Positions 41,198 to 49,487 of a DNA stretch of 64,000 bases are shown here, one piece after another. Position 1 is the first letter of the stretch; each line of letters opens with the position of its first letter. The stretch is from assembly GCF_039614725.1 (NCBI RefSeq), contig NZ_CP154859.1, positions 868,001 to 932,000 of the forward strand. The letters are read 5' to 3'. Source of the DNA: Thauera sp. JM12B12 (GTDB lineage Bacteria; Pseudomonadota; Gammaproteobacteria; Burkholderiales; Rhodocyclaceae). Under the pieces are notes generated by a model, which saw only the letters and a program-made list of their open reading frames with translations, had not been told where the DNA came from and did no database searches. Position numbers and translations under genes: made by a program.

Positions 41198-42220
41198 GTG
41201 CCCGTGCTGAAGCGGCGCATCTTGCGCGGCGTGGTCTGGCTGCGCCGCCACCCCGGGCTGGTCGCGGCCTTCGGCTTCGTCTCCGGGCTGTTGAGCTTCT
41301 TCCTCGTCGAACGCCACGAGGGCGTGGCACGACTGATGGCGGTGGCGATGCTGGCGAGCTGGGTACTGCTGGTGGTCGAGCGTGCGCTCAGCCAGGCGGT
41401 GTCGGCGCGTTTCGGCTTCGGGCTTTCGCCGATGCTGGTGCGCTACCTGACGCAGTTCACCCATCAGGAAAGCCTGTTCTTCGCGCTGCCGTTCTTCTTT
41501 GCCAGCACCTCGTGGAACAGCGGCCAGGCCCTGTTCACCGGACTGCTCGGCGTGATGGCCCTGGTCACGATCATCGATCCGCTCTACTTTCGCCGCCTGG
41601 CGGTGCGGCGCTGGCTGTTCCTGAGCTTTCACACCCTGACCCTGTTCGCGCTGCTGCTGGTCGCGCTGCCGCTGATCCTGCATCTGCCGGCGATGGAGAG
41701 CTACCAGCTGGCGCTCGGGGTGGCTGCGGTGCTGTCGTTCCCGACCCTGGCCGGCTCGATCAGCGTGCCGCGCTGGTGGCGCGGGGTGCTGGTGCTGGTG
41801 CTGCTGGCCGCGCTCGGTGCGGCAGGTTGGCTGGCGCGCCTGTGGGTACCGCCGGCCACCTTGCGGCTGACCCAGGTTGCGCTCGCCACGGAGATCGACG
41901 TCGAGCAGCGTGCACCGCGACAGAGCCTGCACAGCGTGGATGCCGGCCGCCTGCGCAGCGAAGGCCTCTACGCGTACACGGCGATCCATGCGCCGCTCGG
42001 GCTGCGCGAACGCGTCAGCCATGTCTGGCTGCACGAGGGCAAGGAGGTCGACCGCATCGCGCTCGACGTCAGCGGCGGCCGTGCCGAGGGCTACCGCGCC
42101 TGGACCCACAAGCGCAACTTCCCCGATTCGCCCGAAGGACGCTGGCAGGTGCGCGTGCTCACCGCCGACGATCGCATGATCGGCACGCTGCGCTTCCATG
42201 TGGCGCCGGAGGCGCGCTGA
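41198..42220 (+). CDS. DUF5924 membrane domain with C-terminal DUF2914
   Basis: A 340-residue protein. Residues 1-225 contain about seven membrane helices (FVSGLLSFFLVERHEG; LFFALPFFFASTSWNSGQALF; ALGVAAVLSFPTLAGSISV), the DUF5924 arrangement. Residues 230-340 form a soluble DUF2914-type domain with ASYAYTAIHAPLGLRERVSHVWLHEG-like and GTLRFHVAPEAR segments (the exact start reads EGLYAYTAIHAP). The start is GTG at 41198 with AAAGGGGG upstream. It runs in the same direction as the dehydrogenases, 73 bases after the second. Function unknown; the soluble domain probably faces the periplasm. Confidence 0.75.
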   Translation: MPVLKRRILRGVVWLRRHPGLVAAFGFVSGLLSFFLVERHEGVARLMAVAMLASWVLLVVERALSQAVSARFGFGLSPMLVRYLTQFTHQESLFFALPFFFASTSWNSGQALFTGLLGVMALVTIIDPLYFRRLAVRRWLFLSFHTLTLFALLLVALPLILHLPAMESYQLALGVAAVLSFPTLAGSISVPRWWRGVLVLVLLAALGAAGWLARLWVPPATLRLTQVALATEIDVEQRAPRQSLHSVDAGRLRSEGLYAYTAIHAPLGLRERVSHVWLHEGKEVDRIALDVSGGRAEGYRAWTHKRNFPDSPEGRWQVRVLTADDRMIGTLRFHVAPEAR

Positions 42221-42284
42221 GGAAGGCGGTGGGCGCGCATGCCCGGCGCCCCCGGCTGCCCCCAGGTTCAGCCGGCGGAGGCGC

Positions 42285-42707
42285 TCAGCAGATGCGTTCC
42301 CAGAGGCTCTGCTCGTCCTCGAAGTGGTCGAGTTCGAGACCCTTGAAGTCGGTGCGCGAGACGATGCCGACCACCTTGCCGTCGACCACCACCGGCAGGT
42401 GGCGGTAACCGCCGTCGCACATCATGTGCAGGGCGTCGAGGGCGGTGCGCTCGGGACCGATGGTGTCGGGCTTGGCCGTCATCACTTCGGAGAGCTGGAC
42501 TTCGCCGGGGTGGCCGCCGCGCGCGATGACCTGCACCGCGTCGCGGCCGGTGAAGATGCCCTTGAGGTGGGCATGGGCGTCGGTGACCAGCACCGCACCC
42601 ACGCTGCGCTCGCACATGCGCTGGCAGGCGGTCTGCACCGTGTCGCCCGGGCGCAGCATCAGGGGGTTCTGGTCCTTGACGATGAAGGAAATCGCGCGGT
42701 TGGTCAT
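42285..42707 (-). CDS. Two-CBS-domain protein
   Basis: A 140-residue protein made of a tandem CBS pair: the first in LRPGDTVQTACQRMCERSVGAVLVTDAHAHLKGIFTGRDAV, the second in LSEVMTAKPDTIGPERTALDALHMMCDGGYRHLPVVVDGKVVGIVSRTD (abbreviated here; both contain the expected T/S-x-x-D ribose contact). CBS pairs bind adenosine nucleotides and usually regulate a partner enzyme or channel; here there is no fused domain. AGGAGG lies at 42713-42718, directly upstream of the ATG. The gene is divergent from the AMP-phosphorylase-type gene, an interesting neighbour given the AMP/ATP binding of CBS domains. Confidence 0.85.
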   Translation of the reverse strand: MTNRAISFIVKDQNPLMLRPGDTVQTACQRMCERSVGAVLVTDAHAHLKGIFTGRDAVQVIARGGHPGEVQLSEVMTAKPDTIGPERTALDALHMMCDGGYRHLPVVVDGKVVGIVSRTDFKGLELDHFEDEQSLWERIC

Positions 42708-42732
42708 GTCAGCCTCCTGCTCTCTTGTTGTG

Positions 42733-42760
42733 TGGATACGATCACACTCTAGGCCGGCAA
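42733..42760 (-). promoter_or_regulatory. Possible sigma-70 promoter of the CBS gene
   Basis: On the reverse strand TTGCCG (42755-42760) and TATCCA (42733-42738) are 16 bases apart and would start transcription about 20 bases before the ribosome binding site. The spacing is good, the -10 match poor. An A/T-rich block (TTGATATTTGTTAA) lies just outside it at 42774-42787. Confidence 0.3.
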
Positions 42761-42894
42761 GCGCTTGACAGCGTTGATATTTGTTAAGGGTTCGAGGGTT
42801 CGACGGCCGCCGGCGCGGCGCGGTGTGCGCTGGTTCATGAGTGCGCGGGCCAAAGGCGTGCCGCCGGGCCTGCGGCGGGTGTAGCCTTTGACCC

Positions 42895-44499
42895 ATGAGC
42901 ACGAAACCAGCAAATCCCGGCCGCCTGCCCGCCGCCCTGCCCGCGCCCGAGGACGGCGCGGCGTTCCCGCTGCAGTTGCGCCGGGTCGCGGTCGATACCT
43001 ATCGCGAGAACGTCGCCTACCTGCACCGCGACTGCGAGATCTACCGCGCCGAGGGCTTCCAGGCGCTGGCCAAGGTCGAGGTGCGCGCCAACGGCCGGCG
43101 CATTCTCGCCACCCTCAACGTGGTGGACGATCCGCGCATCGTGCGCTGCAACGAGATCGGGCTGTCGATCGACGCTTTCGCCCAGCTCGGCGTCGATAAC
43201 GGCCACCCGGCGATGGTGGCGCAGGCCGAGCCGCCGTCCTCGATCCCGGCCCTGCACCGCAAGATCGCCGGCGAGCGCCTGGACCGCGACGACTTCCGCG
43301 CCATCGTGCGCGACATCGCCGAGCACCGCTATTCCAAGATCGAGCTCACCGCCTTCGTGGTCGCCACCAACCAGGGCGAGCTCGACCGCGAGGAGGTGTA
43401 TTTCCTCACCGATGCGATGGCGGCGGTCGGCCACCGCATCGACTGGCACGAGCGTCCCGTGGTGGACAAGCACTGCATCGGCGGCATCCCGGGCAACCGC
43501 ACCTCCATGCTGGTGGTGCCTATCGTCGCCGCCCACGGCATGCTCTGCCCCAAGACCTCCTCGCGCGCGATCACCTCGCCGGCCGGCACCGCCGACACGA
43601 TGGAGGTGCTCGCGCGGGTGGAACTGCCGGTCGAGCGCCTGGGCGAGATCGTGCGCGAGCACCGCGGTTGCCTGGCCTGGGGCGGCACCGCCAACCTGTC
43701 GCCGGCCGACGACGTGCTGATCTCGGTCGAGCGCCCGCTGTCGATCGACTCGCCCGGGCAGATGGTCGCCTCCATCCTGTCCAAGAAGCTCGCCGCCGGC
43801 TCCACCCACCTCGTGCTCGACATCCCGGTGGGGCCGAGCGCCAAGGTGCGCTCCATGCCCGAGGCGCAGAAGCTGCGCAAGCTGTTCGAGTTCGTCGCCG
43901 CGCGCATGAACCTCACCATCGATGTCGTGATCACCGACGGCCGCCAGCCGATCGGCAACGGCATCGGTCCGGTGCTCGAGGCGCGCGACGTGATGCAGGT
44001 TCTGGAGAACGACCCGCGCGCGCCCAACGACCTGCGCCAGAAGGCCTTGCGCCTGGCCGGCCGCATGCTCGAATTCGACCCCGACGTGCGTGGTGGCGAC
44101 GGCTTCGCGATCGCCCGCGACATCCTCGACTCCGGACGCGCGCTGGCCAAGATGGACGCGATCATCCGCGCCCAGGGCGGCAAGCCCTTCGACCACAACG
44201 CGCCGCAGCTCGCGCGCCTGTCCTTCGAGGTGGCCGCCGAGGCCGACGGCGTGGTGGTGGGGATCGACAACCACCAGCTCGCGCGCATCGCCCGCCTCGC
44301 CGGCGCGCCCAAGATGCAGGGCTCGGGTGTGGATCTGCTGAAGAAGCTCGGCGATACGGTCAGCCAGGGCGAACCGCTCTATCGCGTCCATGCCGACTAT
44401 CCCTCCGACCTCGAGTTCGCCCGCCAGGCCAGCGCCCGCGCCAGCGGCTACGCGATCGGCGGCGCGGACGAGGTGCCGCACCTGTTCGTGGAGTTCTGA
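42895..44499 (+). CDS. Thymidine/AMP phosphorylase family protein
   Basis: A 534-residue enzyme of glycosyltransferase family 3. The phosphate and nucleoside site shows [20 protein letters not shown] and [14 protein letters not shown], and the third domain carries [15 protein letters not shown]. The DKHCIGG-PGNRT form is that of archaeal-type AMP phosphorylase rather than ordinary DeoA (DKHSTGG), and an N-terminal domain of about 85 residues fits AMP phosphorylase too. It would cleave AMP or another nucleotide to ribose-1,5-bisphosphate and base, feeding a Rubisco-like or other ribose pathway. No such partner is next to it. It converges on the tail-particle operon, which ends 18 bases downstream. 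Confidence 0.88.
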   Translation: MSTKPANPGRLPAALPAPEDGAAFPLQLRRVAVDTYRENVAYLHRDCEIYRAEGFQALAKVEVRANGRRILATLNVVDDPRIVRCNEIGLSIDAFAQLGVDNGHPAMVAQAEPPSSIPALHRKIAGERLDRDDFRAIVRDIAEHRYSKIELTAFVVATNQGELDREEVYFLTDAMAAVGHRIDWHERPVVDKHCIGGIPGNRTSMLVVPIVAAHGMLCPKTSSRAITSPAGTADTMEVLARVELPVERLGEIVREHRGCLAWGGTANLSPADDVLISVERPLSIDSPGQMVASILSKKLAAGSTHLVLDIPVGPSAKVRSMPEAQKLRKLFEFVAARMNLTIDVVITDGRQPIGNGIGPVLEARDVMQVLENDPRAPNDLRQKALRLAGRMLEFDPDVRGGDGFAIARDILDSGRALAKMDAIIRAQGGKPFDHNAPQLARLSFEVAAEADGVVVGIDNHQLARIARLAGAPKMQGSGVDLLKKLGDTVSQGEPLYRVHADYPSDLEFARQASARASGYAIGGADEVPHLFVEF

Positions 44500-44517
44500 G
44501 GCGCGGGTCGGCGCCGA

Positions 44518-46296
44518 TCAGGTCGCGACTGCGCGCAGCGTCGCCGACTCCACCATCACCTCGGCCGCGACGCCGCTGGCGACCTCGATCGGCAGGGCCG
44601 GCCACGCCGCCAGCGCGGGCGCCACGATGCTCAAGGCGAAGCGGTCGTCCTTGCGCTGGCTGAAGGCGAGCGCCTGGCCGCCCAGGCTGAATGCCGGTTC
44701 GCCTGCGGCGGCCGCGCCGCCGCCGGGCGCGCTCTCCAGCCAGCTGGCATGGAGGTCCAGATCCACTGCGCGGCCTTCGACGTCGTCCGCCTGGCGGTGG
44801 ATCCGCCAGCCCTGGCCGCCGGGCTCGGCCAGCCACAGCCCGCGCCCCGCAGTGACCGAGACCTCCAGCCGCAGCACCTGCGCCTGCAGGTCGAGCGCCG
44901 GCCAGCGCAGCGCGAGCCGCAGCGGCTGGCTGGCGCTGGTGGCGGGCTGGGCGGTGTCGAAGTCGAAGGCCTGCTCGATCAGCGGCGGCGTGCCGCGGCG
45001 GGCGGCGGCGGGCAGCACGCGCAGCACGCCGCTCAGGCGCTCGGACAGCGGATGCCAGTCGAGGCTGAGGCCGGCGAGCGTGGCCGGCGCGTCGAGACGG
45101 CGTTCGCCGCTGATGCGCTGATCGGGCTCGAGCAGCAGCCCGGACCGTGCGCCCGGACCGCCGGCGCCGGGCAGCGCACCCGCGGGCGGGGTCGCGGCGG
45201 CGCGCACGCGACCGGTCAGATCCAGCTGCAGCGACGTGCCGAGCGGGGTGGACTGGGCGGGCGGGGGCAGGGCGAGCGCTTCGCGCGCGTGCTGGCGGCC
45301 GTCGAAGTGCAGCCGCAGCGGTTCGGCGAGCAGGGCGTGGTCGGCGAGCAGCTCGAGCGCGACATTGCGCAAGCCGAGCGCGCAGGGCGCGTCAGACTCG
45401 ATGTCGAGCCGCAGCCGCGGCAACGCCGCCGGCTCCGGCACGCGCCGGCAGAACGTGAGCACCTGCTCGAGCGCGGCGCCCCATTCGTCGGCGAGCGTGC
45501 CGGCGGGCAGGGTGACGGGCGCGGCCTGCTCGCCCGGCACCAGCGCCTGCCACAGCAGGCGGTCGCTGCCGTCGGTCTCGCCGCCTTCGAGCATCAGCCG
45601 CAGGCGCGGGCTGGCGGGACGAGCGGCGATGCGCACACGCGACACCAGCGCGGAGCCCTGGCGCATGCGGGCGACGTTCGCGTCGATCGCGAGCTGCGCG
45701 CCGGCCTTGTCCTGGGCGATCGCGGTGGCCCCCTGGACGCCGCCGGCGCGCGATCCGCGGTGCGCGGGCAGGGCGCGCAGGTTGGCGGTCATGCCGGGCT
45801 GGCCGCCGAGCAGGATCGAGGTCGTGAACTTCACCACCAGCGGCGAGCCCACCCAGGGCGGGTCGAGCGTGGCGCCCGTCCTGCCTCCCTGCACGGCCTC
45901 GGCGCTCACGGCCTCGCCATCGGCACGGTGCAGGCCGAAGTCGTACGCCACCCCGGGCACCGGGTCGTCGATGCGCACGATCGGCGCCGGCCACACCAGC
46001 TCGAGCCGGGTCTGCGCGGCTCCGGTGTCCTCGGCGCGCGTGAACCAGCGCGCATCGTCGGTGTCGAGCGAGAACGTGGCGGGGCGGAATTCGACCTGCA
46101 GGGTGGAACCGGTCAGGCTGAGCGCGCTGGCGCTGCGGCAGGCCTCGGGCAGGGGCAGCCACAGCGAGCTGCGGAACATGGCCACGCCATCGGCCAGTAT
46201 CGGGAAGCGCAACTCGAGGTCGAGCGCCGCGCCCACCGGCTCGGAGAGGCTCGGCTGCGTCCTGCGGTAGAGGCCGAATGGGGTGGGCGCCGGCAT
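44518..46296 (-). CDS. Beta-rich structural protein of phage-tail-like operon, family unknown
   Basis: A 592-residue protein with no signal peptide or membrane helix, built from alternating hydrophobic strands and loops rich in alanine, glycine and arginine (for example LDLELRFPILADGVAMFRSS near residue 26). There is no recognisable enzyme motif. Its position as the last gene of the operon, one base after the previous stop, and its size suggest a baseplate or receptor-binding part of the particle. I do not recognise a family. Confidence 0.55.
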   Translation of the reverse strand: MPAPTPFGLYRRTQPSLSEPVGAALDLELRFPILADGVAMFRSSLWLPLPEACRSASALSLTGSTLQVEFRPATFSLDTDDARWFTRAEDTGAAQTRLELVWPAPIVRIDDPVPGVAYDFGLHRADGEAVSAEAVQGGRTGATLDPPWVGSPLVVKFTTSILLGGQPGMTANLRALPAHRGSRAGGVQGATAIAQDKAGAQLAIDANVARMRQGSALVSRVRIAARPASPRLRLMLEGGETDGSDRLLWQALVPGEQAAPVTLPAGTLADEWGAALEQVLTFCRRVPEPAALPRLRLDIESDAPCALGLRNVALELLADHALLAEPLRLHFDGRQHAREALALPPPAQSTPLGTSLQLDLTGRVRAAATPPAGALPGAGGPGARSGLLLEPDQRISGERRLDAPATLAGLSLDWHPLSERLSGVLRVLPAAARRGTPPLIEQAFDFDTAQPATSASQPLRLALRWPALDLQAQVLRLEVSVTAGRGLWLAEPGGQGWRIHRQADDVEGRAVDLDLHASWLESAPGGGAAAAGEPAFSLGGQALAFSQRKDDRFALSIVAPALAAWPALPIEVASGVAAEVMVESATLRAVAT

Positions 46297-46297
46297 C

Positions 46298-47980
46298 TCA
46301 GCCTCGCGTCAGGCGCAGGTTGTTCACGCTCACCACGTTCTGCAGGCTGGTGTCGACGCGGTCGATGCGGGTGTCGAGCGCGAGCCGGTTCTGGTCGAAG
46401 CGGGCGAGGTCGGTGTTGAAGCGCGACAGCTCGCTGGAGAACTGGCCGTAGCGCAGGTCGAACTGGTTGAGCTGGCTGTCGAGCAGCGTGTAGCGGTTGT
46501 CGAAGTCGGCGTAGCGCGTGTCGAAACTCGCGTACCGGGTATCGAACGAGGCATAGCGGGTGTCGAAGCCGTCGATGCGGGTGTCGACCGCCAGGCGATC
46601 CTGATTCACCGCCTGCGCCAGCGCCTGCACCTGCCGCAGCTGGGTGTCGACCGTGCTCGCGCGCGCCTCGACCTCGCGCGCGAGCACGCCGATGCGCTCG
46701 AACTCGGTGAGATTGAGGTCGGCGACGGTGTCGATGCGGGAGCCGAGGTCCTGCCGGGTCGCGGCGTTCAGCGTGTAGCTGCCGAGCGTGCGCGGACCGA
46801 TGCCGGCCGCCGCCGCGCCGAGCTGGGTGACCACCGCGTCGCGCGCCGTCGCCGGCAGGGTGTCGGCCGCGCTGCCGAGAAAGCGATCCACCGCCGCCTC
46901 CACCTGGCGCTTGCCGACCCATTCCGCGGTGCGTCCGGCGCGTCCGGCGAGGTGGGTCTGGGCGAGGTTGAGCAGATCGTCGAGCACGACGCCGTCGCCG
47001 CCCTGCGTGCGCGCGGCGAGGTCCTGCTCGAGCGGCGCCTCGCCCTCGAGCACGTCGGCGAGGAAGCTCACCCAGGGCTCGACCCAGTCGATCCAGGTCG
47101 CGGTGCGCACCGCGCGCGCGAGGCTCGTGCCGCGGTCCTCGGCGTCGAGCACGTCGGCCTGGATGAGGCCGCTGTCCACCGGCCATGCCAGCTTCCAGCG
47201 CGCGCGGCTGATGGTGTCGATGGCGGCGCCGTGGGCGTCGCGCACGTAGAGATCGACCGCGCTGCGCAGGCTGTAGCTGCGGTCGCGCAGATAGGTGTCG
47301 GCCATCGCGCGCAGCCCGGCCTCGAGCGCGAGCGGATGCGCGGCCTGGGCGTCGAGCCCGCCGAGCGCGGTCTCGAGCGCGGCCTGCTGGTTCTCGGTGA
47401 GCGGCTCGGAGGGCGGGGTCAGCAGCTCGAGTTCGGCGCTGCCGTCGCCGCCGGTGAGCACGGTCACCGCCTGGCCCTCGATGCGCTGGAAGCCGTACAG
47501 GTAGACGAGCCGGCCGATGCTGGTCTGCACCGTCACCGCCACCCCTGCGCGCGGCGTGCCGCCGTGGTCATTGACCTGCAGGCGCAGCGTGCGCGGCTCG
47601 CCCAGCCAGGCGTCCTGCGGGTGCAGGGCGAGCGTGAGCACCAGGCCGGTCTCGGTCGGGGTGGCGAAGGGCTCGCCACCGTAGAACAGCTCGACCCAGC
47701 GCGCTGGATCGAGGCCGAGCGCGGCGACGCAGATCTCGGTGAAGCGCTCCGGGCCGATCAGCCGCACCGCGCGCACCTGGAGGATGTCGGTGAAGCTGCC
47801 GCCGAGCGCGGCGCGCGCGTCGAGCAGGCGCTGGCCGAGGCGCACGCCGATGTCGGGCTCGCGCGGGAACTCGATGTCGCGCGCGAGCTGATCCGCGCTG
47901 GTCGCCGCGTTCAGGAAGGCCAGCACGCGCTCCGCCTGGACGGCGGAGAGATCGCTGGGCTGAAGGTAGACGATCGGCAT
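46298..47980 (-). CDS. Probable fibre/baseplate protein with C-terminal heptad repeats
   Basis: A 560-residue protein. The first 330 residues are mixed; residues about 415-560 are helical with a striking seven-residue repeat (FDTRYAS FDTRYAS FDTRYAD, then FDNRYTL and related LDSQLNQ/FDLRYGQ), which predicts a regular coiled coil or triple-stranded fibre stalk. The chain ends in VNNLRLTRG. No signal peptide is present. It is in the tail-like operon, before the 592-residue gene and 25 bases after the 493-residue one. A role as a trimeric fibre is inferred from the repeat and position. Confidence 0.6.
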   Translation of the reverse strand: MPIVYLQPSDLSAVQAERVLAFLNAATSADQLARDIEFPREPDIGVRLGQRLLDARAALGGSFTDILQVRAVRLIGPERFTEICVAALGLDPARWVELFYGGEPFATPTETGLVLTLALHPQDAWLGEPRTLRLQVNDHGGTPRAGVAVTVQTSIGRLVYLYGFQRIEGQAVTVLTGGDGSAELELLTPPSEPLTENQQAALETALGGLDAQAAHPLALEAGLRAMADTYLRDRSYSLRSAVDLYVRDAHGAAIDTISRARWKLAWPVDSGLIQADVLDAEDRGTSLARAVRTATWIDWVEPWVSFLADVLEGEAPLEQDLAARTQGGDGVVLDDLLNLAQTHLAGRAGRTAEWVGKRQVEAAVDRFLGSAADTLPATARDAVVTQLGAAAAGIGPRTLGSYTLNAATRQDLGSRIDTVADLNLTEFERIGVLAREVEARASTVDTQLRQVQALAQAVNQDRLAVDTRIDGFDTRYASFDTRYASFDTRYADFDNRYTLLDSQLNQFDLRYGQFSSELSRFNTDLARFDQNRLALDTRIDRVDTSLQNVVSVNNLRLTRG

Positions 47981-48005
47981 GGCGGCGGGCGCGGGGTCTG
48001 GAGGC

Positions 48006-49487
48006 TCAGCGGTTGATGCGGGTCGCCAGCCCGTTGAGCGAGGTGTTGATCGCCTGCAGCCGCGAACCGAGGTCGGCCACCTGCACGACGTCGATCTTGT
48101 TGATGCCGTCGCCGAGCGCGCGCAGCCCGGCGCTGACCTCCTTGCCGGTCTTCTCGGCCGCCAGCACCCGGCTTTCGAGCACCGCGACCGCCTGCTTGGC
48201 GCCGGCGGCGTCCTGCGCGATGTTCTGCGCCGCCTTGGCGGTCTGTCCGACCTGCTGCGTCACCGTGGACTGCTGGCCGTAGCCGGCGGCCACGCCGCTG
48301 TCGAGCGCGCCGGTGGCGAACTGCATCTGCATCGCCCCCATCATCATCGCCTTGGCGTTCTGCCGCGCCGGGTCGGTGCCCGGGTTGATCACGGTGGCGG
48401 CCTTGTCGAGCGCCTTCATCTCGCGGATGCGGCCGAGCACGCCGCGCTGGCCGGCGCGCTTGTCGAGCTCGCTGACCATGCGGTGCACCAGGTCGGGCAC
48501 ATGGAGGTTCTCGTTGAGGATGCGGCTCCAGTCGAGCTCGGCCTGCTCGAAGACGTCGACGTGGTCGCGCGACCAGTTCGGGATCCACTCGCGGAAATTG
48601 ACCTGCACGGTGGCGACGCCGCGCGTGGGGTCGGGCGAGGTGGCGACCGAGTCCGGCTTGGCGAAGGCCATCACGGTGGCGCGGTAGTGCTGCCACTCGC
48701 CCATCGTCTGCAGGATGCCGCCGATCACGCGGCCGCCGGTGTATTGCTCGATGTAGCGGTCGGCATAGCCGCGCACGGTGGCGTTGGCCTCGTACATCGT
48801 GCTCACCGAGCGGAAGGCCATCTGCACCTCCGGGTCCTGCGGCGAGGCCGCCTCCTGCAGCACGCGCATCACCGTCTTGCCGCTGCCGCCCGCCTGCGCC
48901 TGCAGCACGCCGGCGAAGCTGCCCTCGGCGCTCGGCGTCAGCCCCTTGGTGAAGTGCGAGCGCAGCTGCAGGCGCACCTGGCCGGCGTTGTTGAACTGCA
49001 CGGCGAGCGCGTTCTCCTCGGCGTTCTCGCGAACCACGAAGCCGGGCGCGGCGCGCAGCCGGCCCCAGGTGGCGACGACGTCGAGCCAGGGCTTGGGGTC
49101 GGGCAGCGGGCGGCCGTCGAGGGTGGTGGCGGTGAACACCAGCTCGGCGGCCTGGCCGACGAGGTAGTTCTCCTGCACGGTGCTGACCTTGAGCAGGTAG
49201 TTCTGGCGCAGCGGCGCGGTCTCGGCGTCGAGCTGCTGCACGCGCGCGGGCAGGGCCTCGAGCGGGTCGATGCGGGCGTCGAGCGCCGAGATCGCCGCTT
49301 CGGTGCTGGCCTCGAGCGTGTCGACCGCGGTCTGCAGCACGGCGAGGTCGGTGCTCAGCGCGTCGAGGCTGTTGCCGTAGGCGTCGAGCACGCTCACCAG
49401 CGCGTTCCAGTCCTCGGCGCGGATCAGGTGGCCGGCCGCCTTGCCGGCGAGGGTCGCGGCGAGTTCGCGGGCGTCTTGAAGCGTCAT
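48006..49487 (-). CDS. Helical structural protein of phage-tail-like operon
   Basis: A 493-residue protein with an N-terminal helical region (LSTDLAVLQTAVDTLEAST, then LDARIDPLEALPARVQQLDAE) that looks like a coiled coil, a middle beta-containing part, and a second alanine-rich helical part near the C-terminus (VAVLESRVLAAEKTGKEVS). The ATG at 49487 overlaps the previous stop by four bases and has GGAGAG upstream. Possible roles are baseplate wedge, fibre connector or tail-fibre chaperone. No named family is recognised. Confidence 0.6.
   Translation of the reverse strand: MTLQDARELAATLAGKAAGHLIRAEDWNALVSVLDAYGNSLDALSTDLAVLQTAVDTLEASTEAAISALDARIDPLEALPARVQQLDAETAPLRQNYLLKVSTVQENYLVGQAAELVFTATTLDGRPLPDPKPWLDVVATWGRLRAAPGFVVRENAEENALAVQFNNAGQVRLQLRSHFTKGLTPSAEGSFAGVLQAQAGGSGKTVMRVLQEAASPQDPEVQMAFRSVSTMYEANATVRGYADRYIEQYTGGRVIGGILQTMGEWQHYRATVMAFAKPDSVATSPDPTRGVATVQVNFREWIPNWSRDHVDVFEQAELDWSRILNENLHVPDLVHRMVSELDKRAGQRGVLGRIREMKALDKAATVINPGTDPARQNAKAMMMGAMQMQFATGALDSGVAAGYGQQSTVTQQVGQTAKAAQNIAQDAAGAKQAVAVLESRVLAAEKTGKEVSAGLRALGDGINKIDVVQVADLGSRLQAINTSLNGLATRINR

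Noticed and set aside
42765..42793. TTGACA as a -35 box for the AMP-phosphorylase-type gene
   Set aside because: No acceptable -10 sequence lies 15-19 bases downstream.
44500..44517. Possible att site or integrase scar at the left edge of the tail-like operon
   Set aside because: Only 18 bases lie between the two convergent stops, with no tRNA end or direct repeat visible.
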